A stretch of DNA of 64,000 nt from Aquidulcibacter paucihalophilus. Its GTDB lineage: Bacteria > Pseudomonadota > Alphaproteobacteria > Caulobacterales > Aquidulcibacteraceae. The number at the start of each line of letters is the position of its first letter. Positions within the stretch are counted from its first letter, which is position 1. The translations under genes and the position numbers were made by a program. The notes under the pieces were generated by a model, which saw nothing but the letters and a program-made list of their open reading frames with translations, was not told where the DNA came from and ran no database searches. Shown in pieces: positions 1-9,318 of this stretch. Where the stretch lies: contig NZ_NCSQ01000174.1 in the NCBI RefSeq assembly GCF_002105465.1, positions 92,794 through 156,793 on the forward strand. The letters are read 5' to 3'.

Positions 1-111
1 CAGCGGGATTGTTTTGGTTGCATCGGCTGACGCTTGGGCAGTTCCGCGTGCCCGCGTTGCGGTTGTTTTGGCCACGGATGAAGTTTCGTTGTTAACTTTT
101 TTGACTGCCAT
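1..111 (-). CDS. N-terminus of an unidentified protein, cut by the window edge
   Basis: An ATG at 111 on the minus strand opens a frame of 37 codons that runs off the left edge without a stop. GGGGAAA lies a few bases upstream as a plausible ribosome-binding site. The visible peptide begins MAVKKVNNETSS and is rich in Ala, Thr and Lys, so it resembles a flexible basic N-terminal tail rather than a folded domain. No family can be named. It shares its strand with the glycosyltransferase at 343-1476, which makes membership of the polysaccharide locus likely but unproven. Confidence 0.45.
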   Translation of the reverse strand, partial: MAVKKVNNETSSVAKTTATRARGTAQASADATKTIPL

Positions 112-300
112 TGAATTTCCCCAAATTCTGCCTGTTTGCCCGCATCCACATGCATGATCGACTTAGATAAATTTACTTAAGCCAGAAGGCGAAACTGCTT
201 CAAAGCCGATACTTCTGAGGCCGACGGCCTGTCAAGAAAGCAAGCGTGCAATACAATGGGGAAAGGTGATTTTGGTGCATAAACCAACAAGATTTAACCG

Positions 301-308
301 CCCCCCCC
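301..308. repeat. C8 homopolymer tract between direct TTTAACC repeats
   Basis: Eight consecutive C residues (G on the minus strand) lie in the spacer between two minus-strand genes. The tract is about 35 bases past the stop of the glycosyltransferase at 343-1476 and about 190 bases before the start of the partial gene at 111. TTTAACC occurs on both sides. Tracts like this can vary in length by slippage, and this one could affect the downstream leader; that is inference only. Confidence 0.6.
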
Positions 309-342
309 TTTAACCTAAGCAATAATAAACGAGTAACGATAT

Positions 343-1476
343 CTATTTTTTTCTGAATTTTCGAGCAATACTCAAAAAAACAGAACCGAAAGTCCTAAAA
401 AAACCTTGTTCAATTGTTGACCGTAAGACTTGCCGCAGCACATATGTGAAATAATCATATACAGCAATTAAGTTAACACGGCGGCTTATAGAAAGCTTCG
501 CCGTGAGATTGGTCTTGGCAGCCAGTCGCTGAGTACATTCAAAGAATTCAATTACCCCTTCTAGTGCTGCTTGTTCGCAAGCCGTATAATTTGTTCGGAA
601 CTCCTTTAGCTTTTCTTTGGCTTGGGCTAAACTTTCGGCTTTATCGTCCCAGCACACACCAGCCGATCCATGTTCAGCCTCTGCAATCAACTCGTCAAAG
701 AAGGGATTTCTATTCGCGACCACAACGCAACCACAAAGCAAAGCCTCTGTTGCTAAAGCGGTATTCTCAAAAATATGTAGCACTTCGTGCGTCTGGAAAA
801 TTTCGCGGAGAGCCTCACGGCTTTGCCCGCCCGGTCCACGAGTTATTTTTGTGCCGTTACGAATAAGATGGTCCGGCACTTCCTGTTCGTGCACTTCGAC
901 ATACTTGCCCGCATAATAACAAATCCCCGATCGCGGTTGGTTGTCTTCAGGCGGTTTGAAGAACTGGGGGTCCGAACCGGGCAGAAACAGCTTTCCCGCA
1001 CAGTTTTTTATGGTGCGCGCGATGACCTCAGAATATGCGAAGATATACTCATCTTCCGAGAACGCATTTGGTCCTCCTAGCAGGCCAGTGAAATTCATCA
1101 CCCATCGCACCACAATCCCACCTTTGAATGGGTTAACATGCATTGTCTCCGGCAGGACGATTATTGGTGTTTCACCGGCAACACGGTGTAGCTCAACTGT
1201 CGCTGGCGTTAATGCAGGCGTGACAAGCCCTGGCCCGAGATCTGCCGCGCTTCGAAAATACGGCGAAACATAGATAAATGCGCGAGCACCTGACAGGTTC
1301 AGCAGGTGACATAAGACATAGAGCATTTTTACGCCAGCGGAGTCTTGGGTATAGGGAGGCGCAACGATGTAGTAAGGCGCGCCACTGCCCATCTTAGGAT
1401 ACAACAAAGCTGCGGTAGAGATACAAGTTTTACCGGGTGGCAATGCGGTTGCTGCTATATATTCTGAAACGACCAA
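343..1476 (-). CDS. Glycosyltransferase (GT4-like fold), polysaccharide locus
   Basis: The product (377 residues) is likely a cytoplasmic glycosyltransferase adding one sugar to the surface polysaccharide. The N-terminal stretch YYIVAPPYTQDSAGVK (about 35-50) is typical of bacterial O-antigen glycosyltransferases whose first Rossmann domain opens with a short loop. A nucleotide-sugar-binding region follows (HIFENTALATEALLCGCVVV, about 234-253), with the Glu-rich E-x7-E style segment of GT-B enzymes. The start is a TTG preceded by GGGG about seven bases upstream; the next Met is about 50 residues in and would remove conserved sequence. The C-terminal 60 residues are basic and hydrophobic, possibly for membrane association. 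The donor and acceptor cannot be inferred. It is transcribed divergently from the GT2 gene at 1772. Confidence 0.7.
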   Translation of the reverse strand: MVVSEYIAATALPPGKTCISTAALLYPKMGSGAPYYIVAPPYTQDSAGVKMLYVLCHLLNLSGARAFIYVSPYFRSAADLGPGLVTPALTPATVELHRVAGETPIIVLPETMHVNPFKGGIVVRWVMNFTGLLGGPNAFSEDEYIFAYSEVIARTIKNCAGKLFLPGSDPQFFKPPEDNQPRSGICYYAGKYVEVHEQEVPDHLIRNGTKITRGPGGQSREALREIFQTHEVLHIFENTALATEALLCGCVVVANRNPFFDELIAEAEHGSAGVCWDDKAESLAQAKEKLKEFRTNYTACEQAALEGVIEFFECTQRLAAKTNLTAKLSISRRVNLIAVYDYFTYVLRQVLRSTIEQGFFRTFGSVFLSIARKFRKK

Positions 1477-1771
1477 ATCTTTTCCCCTTGTCGCAGCTGG
1501 GCCTTGCCGCCTTAGATGCTGACGACTCTTAATCTTAAGCCTACCGAGATTCGCAATGATGGAGTTGCAGCATGGTATCAGGCCCGAGCGCGTTGAAGTA
1601 TGGCTTATCGGCCACGCGAGACCGTTAACACTCAGTTACCTTAAGTGCCCCGCATTGCAAGGATAGCACGAGACGCTCAGTAATCCCCTTTAACCCCGCT
1701 TCACTCTCAGCCAAAATGCGCGCACAACATGATGTAAGTTTGCACTTGCTAAATCTGGATTCGGGCAAAAA
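1477..1771. other. Divergent intergenic region between two glycosyltransferase genes
   Basis: About 295 bases separate the starts of the two divergent glycosyltransferase genes, so promoters for both should lie here. No -35/-10 pair could be assigned with confidence. TTAATCTTAAG at 1529-1539, with CCTTAGAT at 1510-1517, forms a weak inverted repeat. The same 11-mer recurs at 9167-9177. No tRNA or small ORF was seen. Confidence 0.4.
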
Positions 1772-3076
1772 ATGGACGGCCACCGCAGAAAGAAGGGAAC
1801 ACGTTGTTTAATCTTCGCTTTGGAAAAGCCCGCATCAGGGGCATGGACATGCATTTTTAATCCCCAAACTGCAAGCCCTGACCACTACCTTAGCTTTCGA
1901 AGTCAAACTCCAGATGGCAATCAACAAGTTGGGATAAGCATTCCTGGCACTGCCCTTTCTGTGCACCGACTTGATGTGCCTCAAAAATGCAAAAGCTTGC
2001 GCGCTTTTGCTTTCGGTCAATCAGCCGAAGCCAGAAGCAAACTTCGAGTCGTCGCGCTAATTCCCCCCGGTGCAATTGGCGACCTCATTTGGCGATGTTG
2101 GCGCCTAGTCGGTGCGATAATGTCAAGGTTACGACGCAATTCCTTGGAAACATATGTCGCTAAGCAGCCGAAAATTGAGTCAAGCAAAGTCGCTTATGAG
2201 GGTGCTTGTGAAAAACTTGACAGTCCGGTTGTGTGGTCGGAGGTCTCAATTGTTATACCAAGCCGCGATAAGCCGGAACATTTAACGGCCCTATGGCACG
2301 CTGGTCTCAGTTCAGTCTGCAGCCAAGGTGCACAGGTCATCATCGTGGATCATGCTTCGGAAATGCCCGCGACGGCAAAAACATTAATGGACCTAGCGGA
2401 GCAAGGCGTCCAAGTCGTACGGGCAGAAGGACCATTCAATTTTTCGCGCTTGATAAATTTTGGTGTGAAAGCATCAGATCGCACACAGCTTGTACTATTG
2501 AACGATGACGTCGCGCCTACCTCAATTGACGCATTCCAGACGCTCTTGCGGACAAGTAAAGCCTTTCCCAATCGAATCTCTGGAGGTGTCCTAGTTTATC
2601 CCCAAGGTGGTGTTCAGCATGCGGGATTAGTTTTGGGAATGGGCGGACTAGTTGGCCATTTTGGTAGAGGCTTGCCTATCGAAAGCACCTTGATGGAAGC
2701 ATGGATCAAGCCGCACCGAGCTGTCAGCGCAGTCACTGGGGCTGTTATGGCCCTATCACGGAATCTGTTTGATCAACTTTATGGGTTTGATGAAGGACTC
2801 TTCGTCGAATGTGGGGACGTTGACCTTTGCCTCCGCGCCGCGGCTTTGACGACGGAATCTTGCATTCTTGTTGGGGATTCAATCTGGACCCACCCTGAAA
2901 TGTCATCTCGTGGCAGTCCCTCAAGGGGCCCTTTCGCAAGGCGCATTCAAATTGATCGGGCTAAGTTCATGATAAGGTGGGGTCAAGCACTCGCTTGCGA
3001 CCCATTTTTGGATCGCCATCTCCGGCGGGATTCAGAAATGCCGAAACATGCTTGGCCCAGCTTTCGGGGTGAATAA
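1772..3076 (+). CDS. Family 2 glycosyltransferase
   Basis: This 434-residue protein carries a GT-A (GT2) domain from about residue 155 to the end. Visible landmarks are the opening strand SIVIPSRDKPEHL, the nucleotide-binding VDHAS, the DxD-type LLNDDV, a GGVLVYPQGGVQHAG segment, and the acceptor-side GFDEGLFVECGDVDLCLR, which is typical of O-antigen and rhamnan-type GT2 enzymes. The first 150 residues are not recognisable and may be an accessory domain; the true start could lie further in. The ATG at 1772 follows GGG by six bases. Its position just before the wzm/wzt exporter points to assembly of the exported polysaccharide. Sugar specificity is unknown. Confidence 0.8.
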   Translation: MDGHRRKKGTRCLIFALEKPASGAWTCIFNPQTASPDHYLSFRSQTPDGNQQVGISIPGTALSVHRLDVPQKCKSLRAFAFGQSAEARSKLRVVALIPPGAIGDLIWRCWRLVGAIMSRLRRNSLETYVAKQPKIESSKVAYEGACEKLDSPVVWSEVSIVIPSRDKPEHLTALWHAGLSSVCSQGAQVIIVDHASEMPATAKTLMDLAEQGVQVVRAEGPFNFSRLINFGVKASDRTQLVLLNDDVAPTSIDAFQTLLRTSKAFPNRISGGVLVYPQGGVQHAGLVLGMGGLVGHFGRGLPIESTLMEAWIKPHRAVSAVTGAVMALSRNLFDQLYGFDEGLFVECGDVDLCLRAAALTTESCILVGDSIWTHPEMSSRGSPSRGPFARRIQIDRAKFMIRWGQALACDPFLDRHLRRDSEMPKHAWPSFRGE

Positions 3077-3278
3077 GCAAGCTTGAAATAAACAATCTGC
3101 GGGCTGGCTACCTTCTAATTGAAGGTCCCAGTTGATGCTAATCGGTCCTTGCAAACACCCCATTCAAAAGGTAAGCCGTGCGCTTATCTACTGATCAACA
3201 GCCAACAGATTCGGATCGCTGTCGAAGCAAAGAGCAGTGTTTTTTGGGCATTTAACTTAGCAAGGTAACTAAAAATCC

Positions 3279-4070
3279 ATGTTGCAATCAGTAACTTCAA
3301 CTCGTGCTGACTTGTGGCAGGGTTATGTGAATTGGCAAGCTTGGATTGGCTTGGCCATTGATGACTTAGCTGGTCGCTATGCTCGTACCCTCATTGGGCC
3401 ATTTTGGGTGACTCTGTCCCACGCCGCATTTGTTATGGGTTATGCTTGGTGGTCATCTTTAGTTCTGTCAGCAGACTTTCAAGATCAAATTGTGTATCTT
3501 GCGGCGGGTTTAACCATTTGGTTGATGATCGCAAACTGCCTGAGCGACTCGTCTAATCTTTATGAGCGGGCCATGCCGATTTTGATGGCTTATGATCTGC
3601 CAATTTCGTTGCACGTTCATCGAGCAGTAGTTGGCCATTTCTTCGCATTTGCCCATAATATGTTGGTCTTTATCGCAGTCATCATTATCTTTAAGTACCC
3701 GATCAATGCGAACATTATTCTCGCCATTCCAGGCTTGTTCTTGGTCTATTTGACGTTGACTGGCCTCGCATTGGGCTTAGGCGTGCTTGGTAGACGCTAT
3801 CGCGATTTGGGTCCGCTCATTGCCTCCATTGTGGGTGCGTTGTTCATTCTGACTCCAATTTTTTGGCGCCGCGTAGAAGGCAGCGCGCAAGCAAAACTGG
3901 CAGATTTGAATCCCGTCTACCACCTCGTAGAGGTCGTACGCGCCCCAATGTTGGGAACATTGCCCTCTTCGACCAATTGGATCGTCGCTGGTGCAACAGC
4001 TTTACTTGTATTGCTGTTCGGAACGTTGGCGTTTTCTCATTATCGTAAGCAATTGAGCTACTGGATCTGA
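3279..4070 (+). CDS. wzm: ABC-2 type polysaccharide exporter, permease subunit
   Basis: This is the inner-membrane subunit (263 residues) of an ABC exporter that moves lipid-linked O-antigen or capsule across the inner membrane. The N-terminal amphipathic part (RYARTLIGPFWVTLSHAA) matches the signature of the ABC-2 polysaccharide permeases. About six hydrophobic segments follow, for example VYLAAGLTIWLMIANCL, MLVFIAVIIIF and ALFILTPIFW. The length is standard. It lies seven bases upstream of the ATPase gene, so the two are surely cotranscribed. Confidence 0.88.
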   Translation: MLQSVTSTRADLWQGYVNWQAWIGLAIDDLAGRYARTLIGPFWVTLSHAAFVMGYAWWSSLVLSADFQDQIVYLAAGLTIWLMIANCLSDSSNLYERAMPILMAYDLPISLHVHRAVVGHFFAFAHNMLVFIAVIIIFKYPINANIILAIPGLFLVYLTLTGLALGLGVLGRRYRDLGPLIASIVGALFILTPIFWRRVEGSAQAKLADLNPVYHLVEVVRAPMLGTLPSSTNWIVAGATALLVLLFGTLAFSHYRKQLSYWI

Positions 4071-4077
4071 CGGTATC

Positions 4078-4914
4078 ATGGCTACATATCTGGCACTTGA
4101 GAGTGCATACGTTCATTACCCAGTAGTTTCATCAAGTCGAGATGTGTCGATCCTCGGAGCTGTAGCGCGTTCAGCCGCTTTCGGAATGTTCTCCCAAGCA
4201 TCCAAGAATGGCCTTCGATATGTTCGCGGCCTTAATGGTGTAACCATGCGACTGGGGGAAGGGACACGCCTCGGAATAGTCGGGCGAAATGGCTCGGGCA
4301 AGAGTACATTGTTGCGGACCCTAGCCGGAATTCACCATCCTACAAAAGGAAAACGAGTCGTCGACGGGCTATTGGCGTCCGTATTGAGTATCGGCGCAGG
4401 GCTAGATCCAGAGAAGTCCGGCCGTCAAAATGCGCTCAATATCCAGCGCCTTTTCGGAATCCCAAAAGGCCGGGCTGCAGAAATTTGTTTGGAAATTGAA
4501 ACTTTCGTCGAATTGCAGCACTTTTTTGACCTGCCGGTCCGCACCTATTCCTCAGGGATGATGGTGAGATTGAGTTTTGCTATCGCTACGTCTCTACCGG
4601 GGGACATTCTGTTGGTGGATGAAGTTCTAAGCGCCGGTGACATGCACTTTATGTTGAAGGCTGCTCAAAGAATTGAAGAACGCGCGGAACATGCGAAAAT
4701 TTTTGTGATGGCAACCCACAGCAAAGAAGCATTGGATCAGTTCTGCAACCATGCGGTTTGGATGCATTCTGGTCGGATCATTATGGACGGACCACCTGCA
4801 GATGTTTGGGAGGCCTATGCGACCTCCGACCCAGATGAACTACTACGGAAGAAGCCCACGCCTCTCATTCTCAATACAAAAATGCGAGAAACAGGTGAAA
4901 TTGCGCAGGGATAG
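4078..4914 (+). CDS. wzt: ABC-2 type polysaccharide exporter, ATP-binding subunit
   Basis: This ATPase (278 residues) energises the Wzm permease. Walker A is GRNGSGKST (about 74-82), the ABC signature is SSGMMVRLSF (about 160-169), Walker B is ILLVDEV (about 178-184), and the switch His is in ATHSKEA. It ends about 75 residues after the switch region, so it lacks the long C-terminal carbohydrate-binding domain of E. coli O8/O9a Wzt. This fits the class of exporters that do not read a terminal modification, like the KpsT type. It is directly coupled to wzm, with a seven-base gap. Confidence 0.9.
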   Translation: MATYLALESAYVHYPVVSSSRDVSILGAVARSAAFGMFSQASKNGLRYVRGLNGVTMRLGEGTRLGIVGRNGSGKSTLLRTLAGIHHPTKGKRVVDGLLASVLSIGAGLDPEKSGRQNALNIQRLFGIPKGRAAEICLEIETFVELQHFFDLPVRTYSSGMMVRLSFAIATSLPGDILLVDEVLSAGDMHFMLKAAQRIEERAEHAKIFVMATHSKEALDQFCNHAVWMHSGRIIMDGPPADVWEAYATSDPDELLRKKPTPLILNTKMRETGEIAQG

Positions 4915-4980
4915 CGGCAATTCTTTCTGGGCCAAGCAATAAAACAAGCAACTTCAATCTTGAAGGACAACAGGCAAATC

Positions 4981-6825
4981 ATGTCAAAGATTCGTTTAGC
5001 TGATTATGTTGCAGGTTGCCTTGCGCAACATGGTGTAAAACATGTGTTTATGCTGACAGGAGGTGGAGCCATGCACCTCAACGATGCACTTGGTCGGCAC
5101 CCCGATTTGTCTTATGTGTGCTGCCACCACGAGCAGGCAGCTGCCATGGCGGCCGAAAGCTACGCTAGACTTTCTAATCGCATCGCTTGCGTAAATGTGA
5201 CGACAGGCCCTGGCGGCATCAATACGTTTAATGGTGTTTTTGGTGCCTTTACCGACTCAATCCCGATGATTGTTGTTTCTGGTCAGGTAAAGCGCGAGAC
5301 ACTCCTTACCAATGCGGCACCAAGATTGCGCCAGCTGGGAGACCAGGAAGCAAACATCATCGAGATGGTCCGACCAATAACAAAATACGCCGTGATCGTT
5401 CAAAATCCGGCTGATATTCGGTTCGAACTTGAGAAGGCACTTTGGTTGGCACAATCTGGCCGGCCAGGACCAACTTGGATTGATATCCCAATCGACGTGC
5501 AAGGCGCTGCTATTGAACCCGCCAAACTGCGAGCATTCGATCCGATTGTCGAAGGATATGGCAAAGAGTTTGCAATCCCCAGTGAGTATGGTCGACTTCA
5601 AAACGAGGCTCTCAAGACTGTAGCCGTTGAGATTCTTGAACGGCTGAAAGCTGCGAAACGTCCCGCTATGCTTGTCGGCATGGGAGTCCGCTTATCTGGG
5701 GCGCGGGATCGGTTCTTAGAGTTGGCGCGCCGACTTTCAATCCCAGTAACTACTGGATGGAACGCGCATGATGTACTTTGCAACGACCATCCCTGTTATG
5801 CGGGTCGGCCTGGCTCAGTTGGTGACCGAGCTGGCAATTTCGTTGTCCAAAACGCAGATGTCTTGCTGGTATTTGGGTCACGCCTCAATATTCGCCAAGT
5901 CAGCTATAACTATCAAAGTTTCGCGCGTGCAGCTTATAAAATCATGGTGGACATCGATCAGGCCGAACTGGCGAAGCCTACACTGAAGATCGATATGCCC
6001 GTGCATGCAGATCTTAGCGAATTAATCGATATTCTGCTGGACTTGACGAAAGATTATAAGGCACCCAAGGCCCATGCAGACTACTTGGCATGGGGGCGGG
6101 AGCGCGTCGCGCGCTATTCGACCGTTCTTCCCGAATATTGGGAAACCAAGGATACTGTAAACCCTTATTGCTTTACACAAGCGCTTTTTAAAGAACTGAA
6201 CGACGATGAGGTCGTGGTCACAGGAGACGGAACCGCTTGTGTGGTGACCTTCCAAGCAAGTGAACTCAAGATTGGACAGCGCCTCTTTACAAATTCTGGA
6301 TCTGCCTCAATGGGCTATGATCTGCCCGCGGCGATCGGCGCGCATATCGCAGATCCGGACCGACGCATTGTTTGCATTGCTGGGGATGGTTCCATCATGC
6401 AAAATCTGCAGGAATTGCAGACTATCGTAGGCTCCCAAATGCCTGTGAAGATATTCATTTTAAACAACGACGGGTACCATTCGATCAAACAAGCACAACA
6501 AAACTATTTTGATGGGTTTGTTGTTGGGTGTGGACCTACAACAGGCGTGACTTTCCCTGACTTCAAGAAGATAGCTGATTGTTTTGGCTTTGGGTTTGAA
6601 CGGCTGCTAACCCATGAGGGAATGTCGGAAAAGATCGCAGCATTTCTAGCTTCAAACGGGCCAGGTATTTGCGAAGTCCGGATCGATAAGAACCAGGTGT
6701 TCGCTCCCAAAACTGCCTCACGCCGACTTGAAGATGGCAGCATGGTTTCGGCTCCACTTGAAGATTTGGCGCCTTTCTTGTCTCGCGAAGAATTAGCGGA
6801 AAACATGCTGATACCGCTAATCTAG
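4981..6825 (+). CDS. Thiamine-diphosphate-dependent acetolactate-synthase-like enzyme, candidate sugar-branching enzyme
   Basis: This 614-residue protein has the three-domain layout of acetohydroxyacid synthase. The N-terminal Pyr domain carries the catalytic Glu in HHEQAA (Glu51), the middle domain follows GRPGPTWIDIPIDVQ, and the C-terminal PP domain has the ThDP/Mg motif from GDGS to NND. The usual partner regulatory subunit gene is absent. An AHAS homologue inside an LPS locus that also encodes RfbF/RfbG/RfbH recalls YerE of the yersiniose pathway, which adds a two-carbon unit from pyruvate to C-4 of CDP-3,6-dideoxy-4-ketoglucose; that role here is inference. The ATG at 4981 is preferred over an upstream TTG at 4960 because the family begins near it. 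It could instead make another 2-keto or acyloin product. Confidence 0.82.
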   Translation: MSKIRLADYVAGCLAQHGVKHVFMLTGGGAMHLNDALGRHPDLSYVCCHHEQAAAMAAESYARLSNRIACVNVTTGPGGINTFNGVFGAFTDSIPMIVVSGQVKRETLLTNAAPRLRQLGDQEANIIEMVRPITKYAVIVQNPADIRFELEKALWLAQSGRPGPTWIDIPIDVQGAAIEPAKLRAFDPIVEGYGKEFAIPSEYGRLQNEALKTVAVEILERLKAAKRPAMLVGMGVRLSGARDRFLELARRLSIPVTTGWNAHDVLCNDHPCYAGRPGSVGDRAGNFVVQNADVLLVFGSRLNIRQVSYNYQSFARAAYKIMVDIDQAELAKPTLKIDMPVHADLSELIDILLDLTKDYKAPKAHADYLAWGRERVARYSTVLPEYWETKDTVNPYCFTQALFKELNDDEVVVTGDGTACVVTFQASELKIGQRLFTNSGSASMGYDLPAAIGAHIADPDRRIVCIAGDGSIMQNLQELQTIVGSQMPVKIFILNNDGYHSIKQAQQNYFDGFVVGCGPTTGVTFPDFKKIADCFGFGFERLLTHEGMSEKIAAFLASNGPGICEVRIDKNQVFAPKTASRRLEDGSMVSAPLEDLAPFLSREELAENMLIPLI

Positions 6826-6999
6826 GCAACGCAGTGCCATTAGGAGTGTAATCGATAGGCAATGCACCGAATTGCAGTTGCCGTTGCAAGAATATCTTTT
6901 TGCGACGACAGGTGATGTTTTAAGTGCAAAGTACAAATCAGTAACAATCATAGAAGCTCAAAATCTGCCTGCACAAATGCGGACATTATAGGACCCTTA

Positions 7000-7962
7000 A
7001 TGAACCTAGATCACCCAATCTTTAGACAACAAAGGCTCACGAGCAGGATTCTGATTACTGGTGGTGAAGGTATGCTTGGTTCAGATGCCGCGCAAGTAGC
7101 TCACGAACTGGCAAACTTTGAAGTTTGGGCACCGGGGCACACCGAGCTCGATGTAACGGACCCGGATGCGGTAAAGCGCGCGGTTGACTGGGTTAGTAGC
7201 GGGCCAAGCCCCGGTTTTGTCTTCCATTGCGCTGCCCTAGTGAATGTTGAGGCTTGTGCGGCCAATGTCGAGCAGGCCAGGCGTACGATTGTAGATGGTG
7301 CTCGTCATGTTGCATTGGCTTGCCAAGCAACCGGAACGAGAGTGATTTACCCGCAGTCATTTTTGATTTTCGGGAACGCAAATGAACTGATTGATGACGA
7401 TACGGTTCCCGAGCCTTTATCTGTTTACGGCAAGCTAAAGTTGGAAGCCGAAGGGCTATTCCTTACGCACACACTTAAACCCCTCATTATTCGGATGGCT
7501 GGATTTTTCGGTGGCGGCAAGCGTGACAAGAATTTCGTAGGCAGGATTATTCCGGTCTTGGCTGAAGCAATTGAGGAGGGCCGACAAAGCTTCACCGTTG
7601 GCGATAGAATTTGGCAGCCGACTTGGACTGTAGACTTGGCCCGCAACGCAATTGCCCTAGCATTAGCCGATAAGCATGGTACCTATCAAATGGCCTCAAA
7701 GGGCGAGGCAAGCTTCTATGAAGTCGCACAGGTTATCGTTGAGAGCCTAGGCTGGTCCGACAAGTTAAGTTTGCGTAAAGTTGAGGCGTCGGAAGTTGAA
7801 GGCACCATGAATGGTCAACGGCCACAGAGAGCGGTCTTCGTCTCCAAGCGTTTGGAAAGTGAAGGCTTTGACCTACAGCGTCCTTGGCGCGACGCGCTTT
7901 GTGACTACCTAAAGGACAAGTTTTTCGATAAATACCGTGCGGGAGCCTCACATAATGAGTAA
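7000..7962 (+). CDS. RmlD-like NAD(P)-dependent sugar reductase/epimerase
   Basis: This short-chain-type enzyme has 320 residues. The dinucleotide motif is TGGEGMLG (about 20-27), and the catalytic Tyr/Lys pair is in VYGKLK. The region normally reading STDYVF in RmlD is replaced by QSFLIF, so it is a divergent RmlD paralogue. A true rmlD lies at 19434-20345, so this one probably reduces another 4-keto sugar. In the yersiniose pathway a separate reductase follows the ThDP enzyme, and this gene, just downstream of the ThDP enzyme, is the natural candidate (inference). Its last eight bases overlap the flavoprotein gene, which suggests translational coupling. Confidence 0.78.
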   Translation: MNLDHPIFRQQRLTSRILITGGEGMLGSDAAQVAHELANFEVWAPGHTELDVTDPDAVKRAVDWVSSGPSPGFVFHCAALVNVEACAANVEQARRTIVDGARHVALACQATGTRVIYPQSFLIFGNANELIDDDTVPEPLSVYGKLKLEAEGLFLTHTLKPLIIRMAGFFGGGKRDKNFVGRIIPVLAEAIEEGRQSFTVGDRIWQPTWTVDLARNAIALALADKHGTYQMASKGEASFYEVAQVIVESLGWSDKLSLRKVEASEVEGTMNGQRPQRAVFVSKRLESEGFDLQRPWRDALCDYLKDKFFDKYRAGASHNE

Positions 7963-9001
7963 TTCAGGCCTTTTCAGCCCATTCCAAAAAGACGGCACTC
8001 TCTCTGTCCGGAACCGAATTGTCATGTCGGCCATGACTCGGAATTTTGCTGATCAGAATCACCAAGCGACAGATCAAATCAAAGAGTATTACCGAAAGCG
8101 AGCCGAAGGCGGGGTCGGTCTTATCTTGACCGAAGGCGTTGTTATTCATCCAAGTGCGGATGGGTACAATAATGTCCCTCACATTGCGACAAAAGAGCAG
8201 GCGGACAGTTGGAGTCCCGTTATCGATGCGGTCCATGCTCATGGCGCAAAGATCGCCTGCCAATTATGGCATTGTGGTCGGATCTCCCACTCAGACTATA
8301 CCGGTGGTTTGCCTCCGGTTAGCTCAACAAATGTTGCAGCGGCGGGTATAAATCGTCAAAATAACAAGCCGTTTGGCCAACCCGTCGCTTTGGACGCCGC
8401 GGGGATTGAACAGGTATACCAGTATTTTGAGATTGCAGCACGCAATGCCCTAGCAGTCGGCTTTGACGCGATCCAATTACATTGTGCCAATGGCTATTTG
8501 CCTGATCAGTTTTTGGATTCACGAGTCAATGATCGTAAAGATCAGTACGGTGGATCCGTGGAAAATCGTTGTAGATTTACCCTCGAATTGTTGGAGCGAA
8601 TTCTAGCAATTGCGCCAAGCGAAAAGGTTATCGTCCGAATTTCACCATCCCGCTTTATGGGCGAGATTTATGACTGGCCCGACATGGAAGAGATGATCAA
8701 CTATTTGTTGCCTGCCATGTGGAAATTGGGTCTCAGAAATCTCGATATCTGCTGTGCGAACGCGAACTACTTCGACACGTCTGCACGCGTCGTAAAGCTT
8801 GCGCGACCACTATGGCCAGGCTTGCTAATAGCTGGCGCCTCGCTGACAAAGCCACAGGCAGAGCAGATTCTGGCGGACGGCGACGTAGATCTAATAACTT
8901 GGGGCCGAATGTTCATTTCAAACCCCAATTTCGCTGAAATCCTCAGAACTGATGCAGAAGCGGTACCCTTTGTCTATGAAATGGTCAAAGAGCTAATATG
9001 A
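7955..9001 (+). CDS. Old-yellow-enzyme family NADH:flavin oxidoreductase
   Basis: This FMN-dependent TIM-barrel protein (348 residues) belongs to the OYE family. The substrate-binding His/Asn pair is present as His176 and Asn179 (HCAN), with Tyr181 two residues on. The family block around QFLDSRVNDRKDQYGG and ENR follows, and the C-terminal FMN-phosphate segment lies near TWGRMFISNP. The start is the ATG at 7955, inside the end of the preceding reductase gene. OYE proteins usually reduce activated C=C bonds. One in an O-antigen operon is unusual, and its position suggests a role on a sugar or keto intermediate, but no known pathway assigns it one. Confidence 0.88.
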   Translation: MSNSGLFSPFQKDGTLSVRNRIVMSAMTRNFADQNHQATDQIKEYYRKRAEGGVGLILTEGVVIHPSADGYNNVPHIATKEQADSWSPVIDAVHAHGAKIACQLWHCGRISHSDYTGGLPPVSSTNVAAAGINRQNNKPFGQPVALDAAGIEQVYQYFEIAARNALAVGFDAIQLHCANGYLPDQFLDSRVNDRKDQYGGSVENRCRFTLELLERILAIAPSEKVIVRISPSRFMGEIYDWPDMEEMINYLLPAMWKLGLRNLDICCANANYFDTSARVVKLARPLWPGLLIAGASLTKPQAEQILADGDVDLITWGRMFISNPNFAEILRTDAEAVPFVYEMVKELI

Positions 9002-9318
9002 GGCAGGCTCCGGGGTTTCCTTTCTACGGCTGGTAGCACCTGCAAGGGCTCGAGCTCAAACCCAACCGCGGTGGCCGTAGCTTCCGTGATGACACAATTC
9101 AGAGATCAAGAAACAAATCACAGATTAGAGCTCGCTTAGCTGCTCCTTAGATTAATGCGGAACAGTTTAATCTTAAGGTGTTCAGATATTTGAAGCGCCA
9201 ATACAAGTGATTCAACAATCGTCTCTGCTCAATCCAAGGGCTAAGAGACGTCGCACTCGCTGATAGATTCGCTTCCAATGCGTGGTGGAAAGCAAGTGGA
9301 TGTCAAACAAACATGCAT
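9002..9318. other. Convergent intergenic region with an A/T-rich imperfect hairpin
   Basis: This 317-base spacer separates the ends of the plus-strand flavoprotein gene and the minus-strand HAD gene. CCTTAGATTAA (9145-9155) pairs with TTAATCTTAAGG (9167-9178) with one bulged T and an 11-base loop. It may act as a terminator, although no clear U-run follows. No ORF or tRNA is visible in the rest. Confidence 0.35.
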
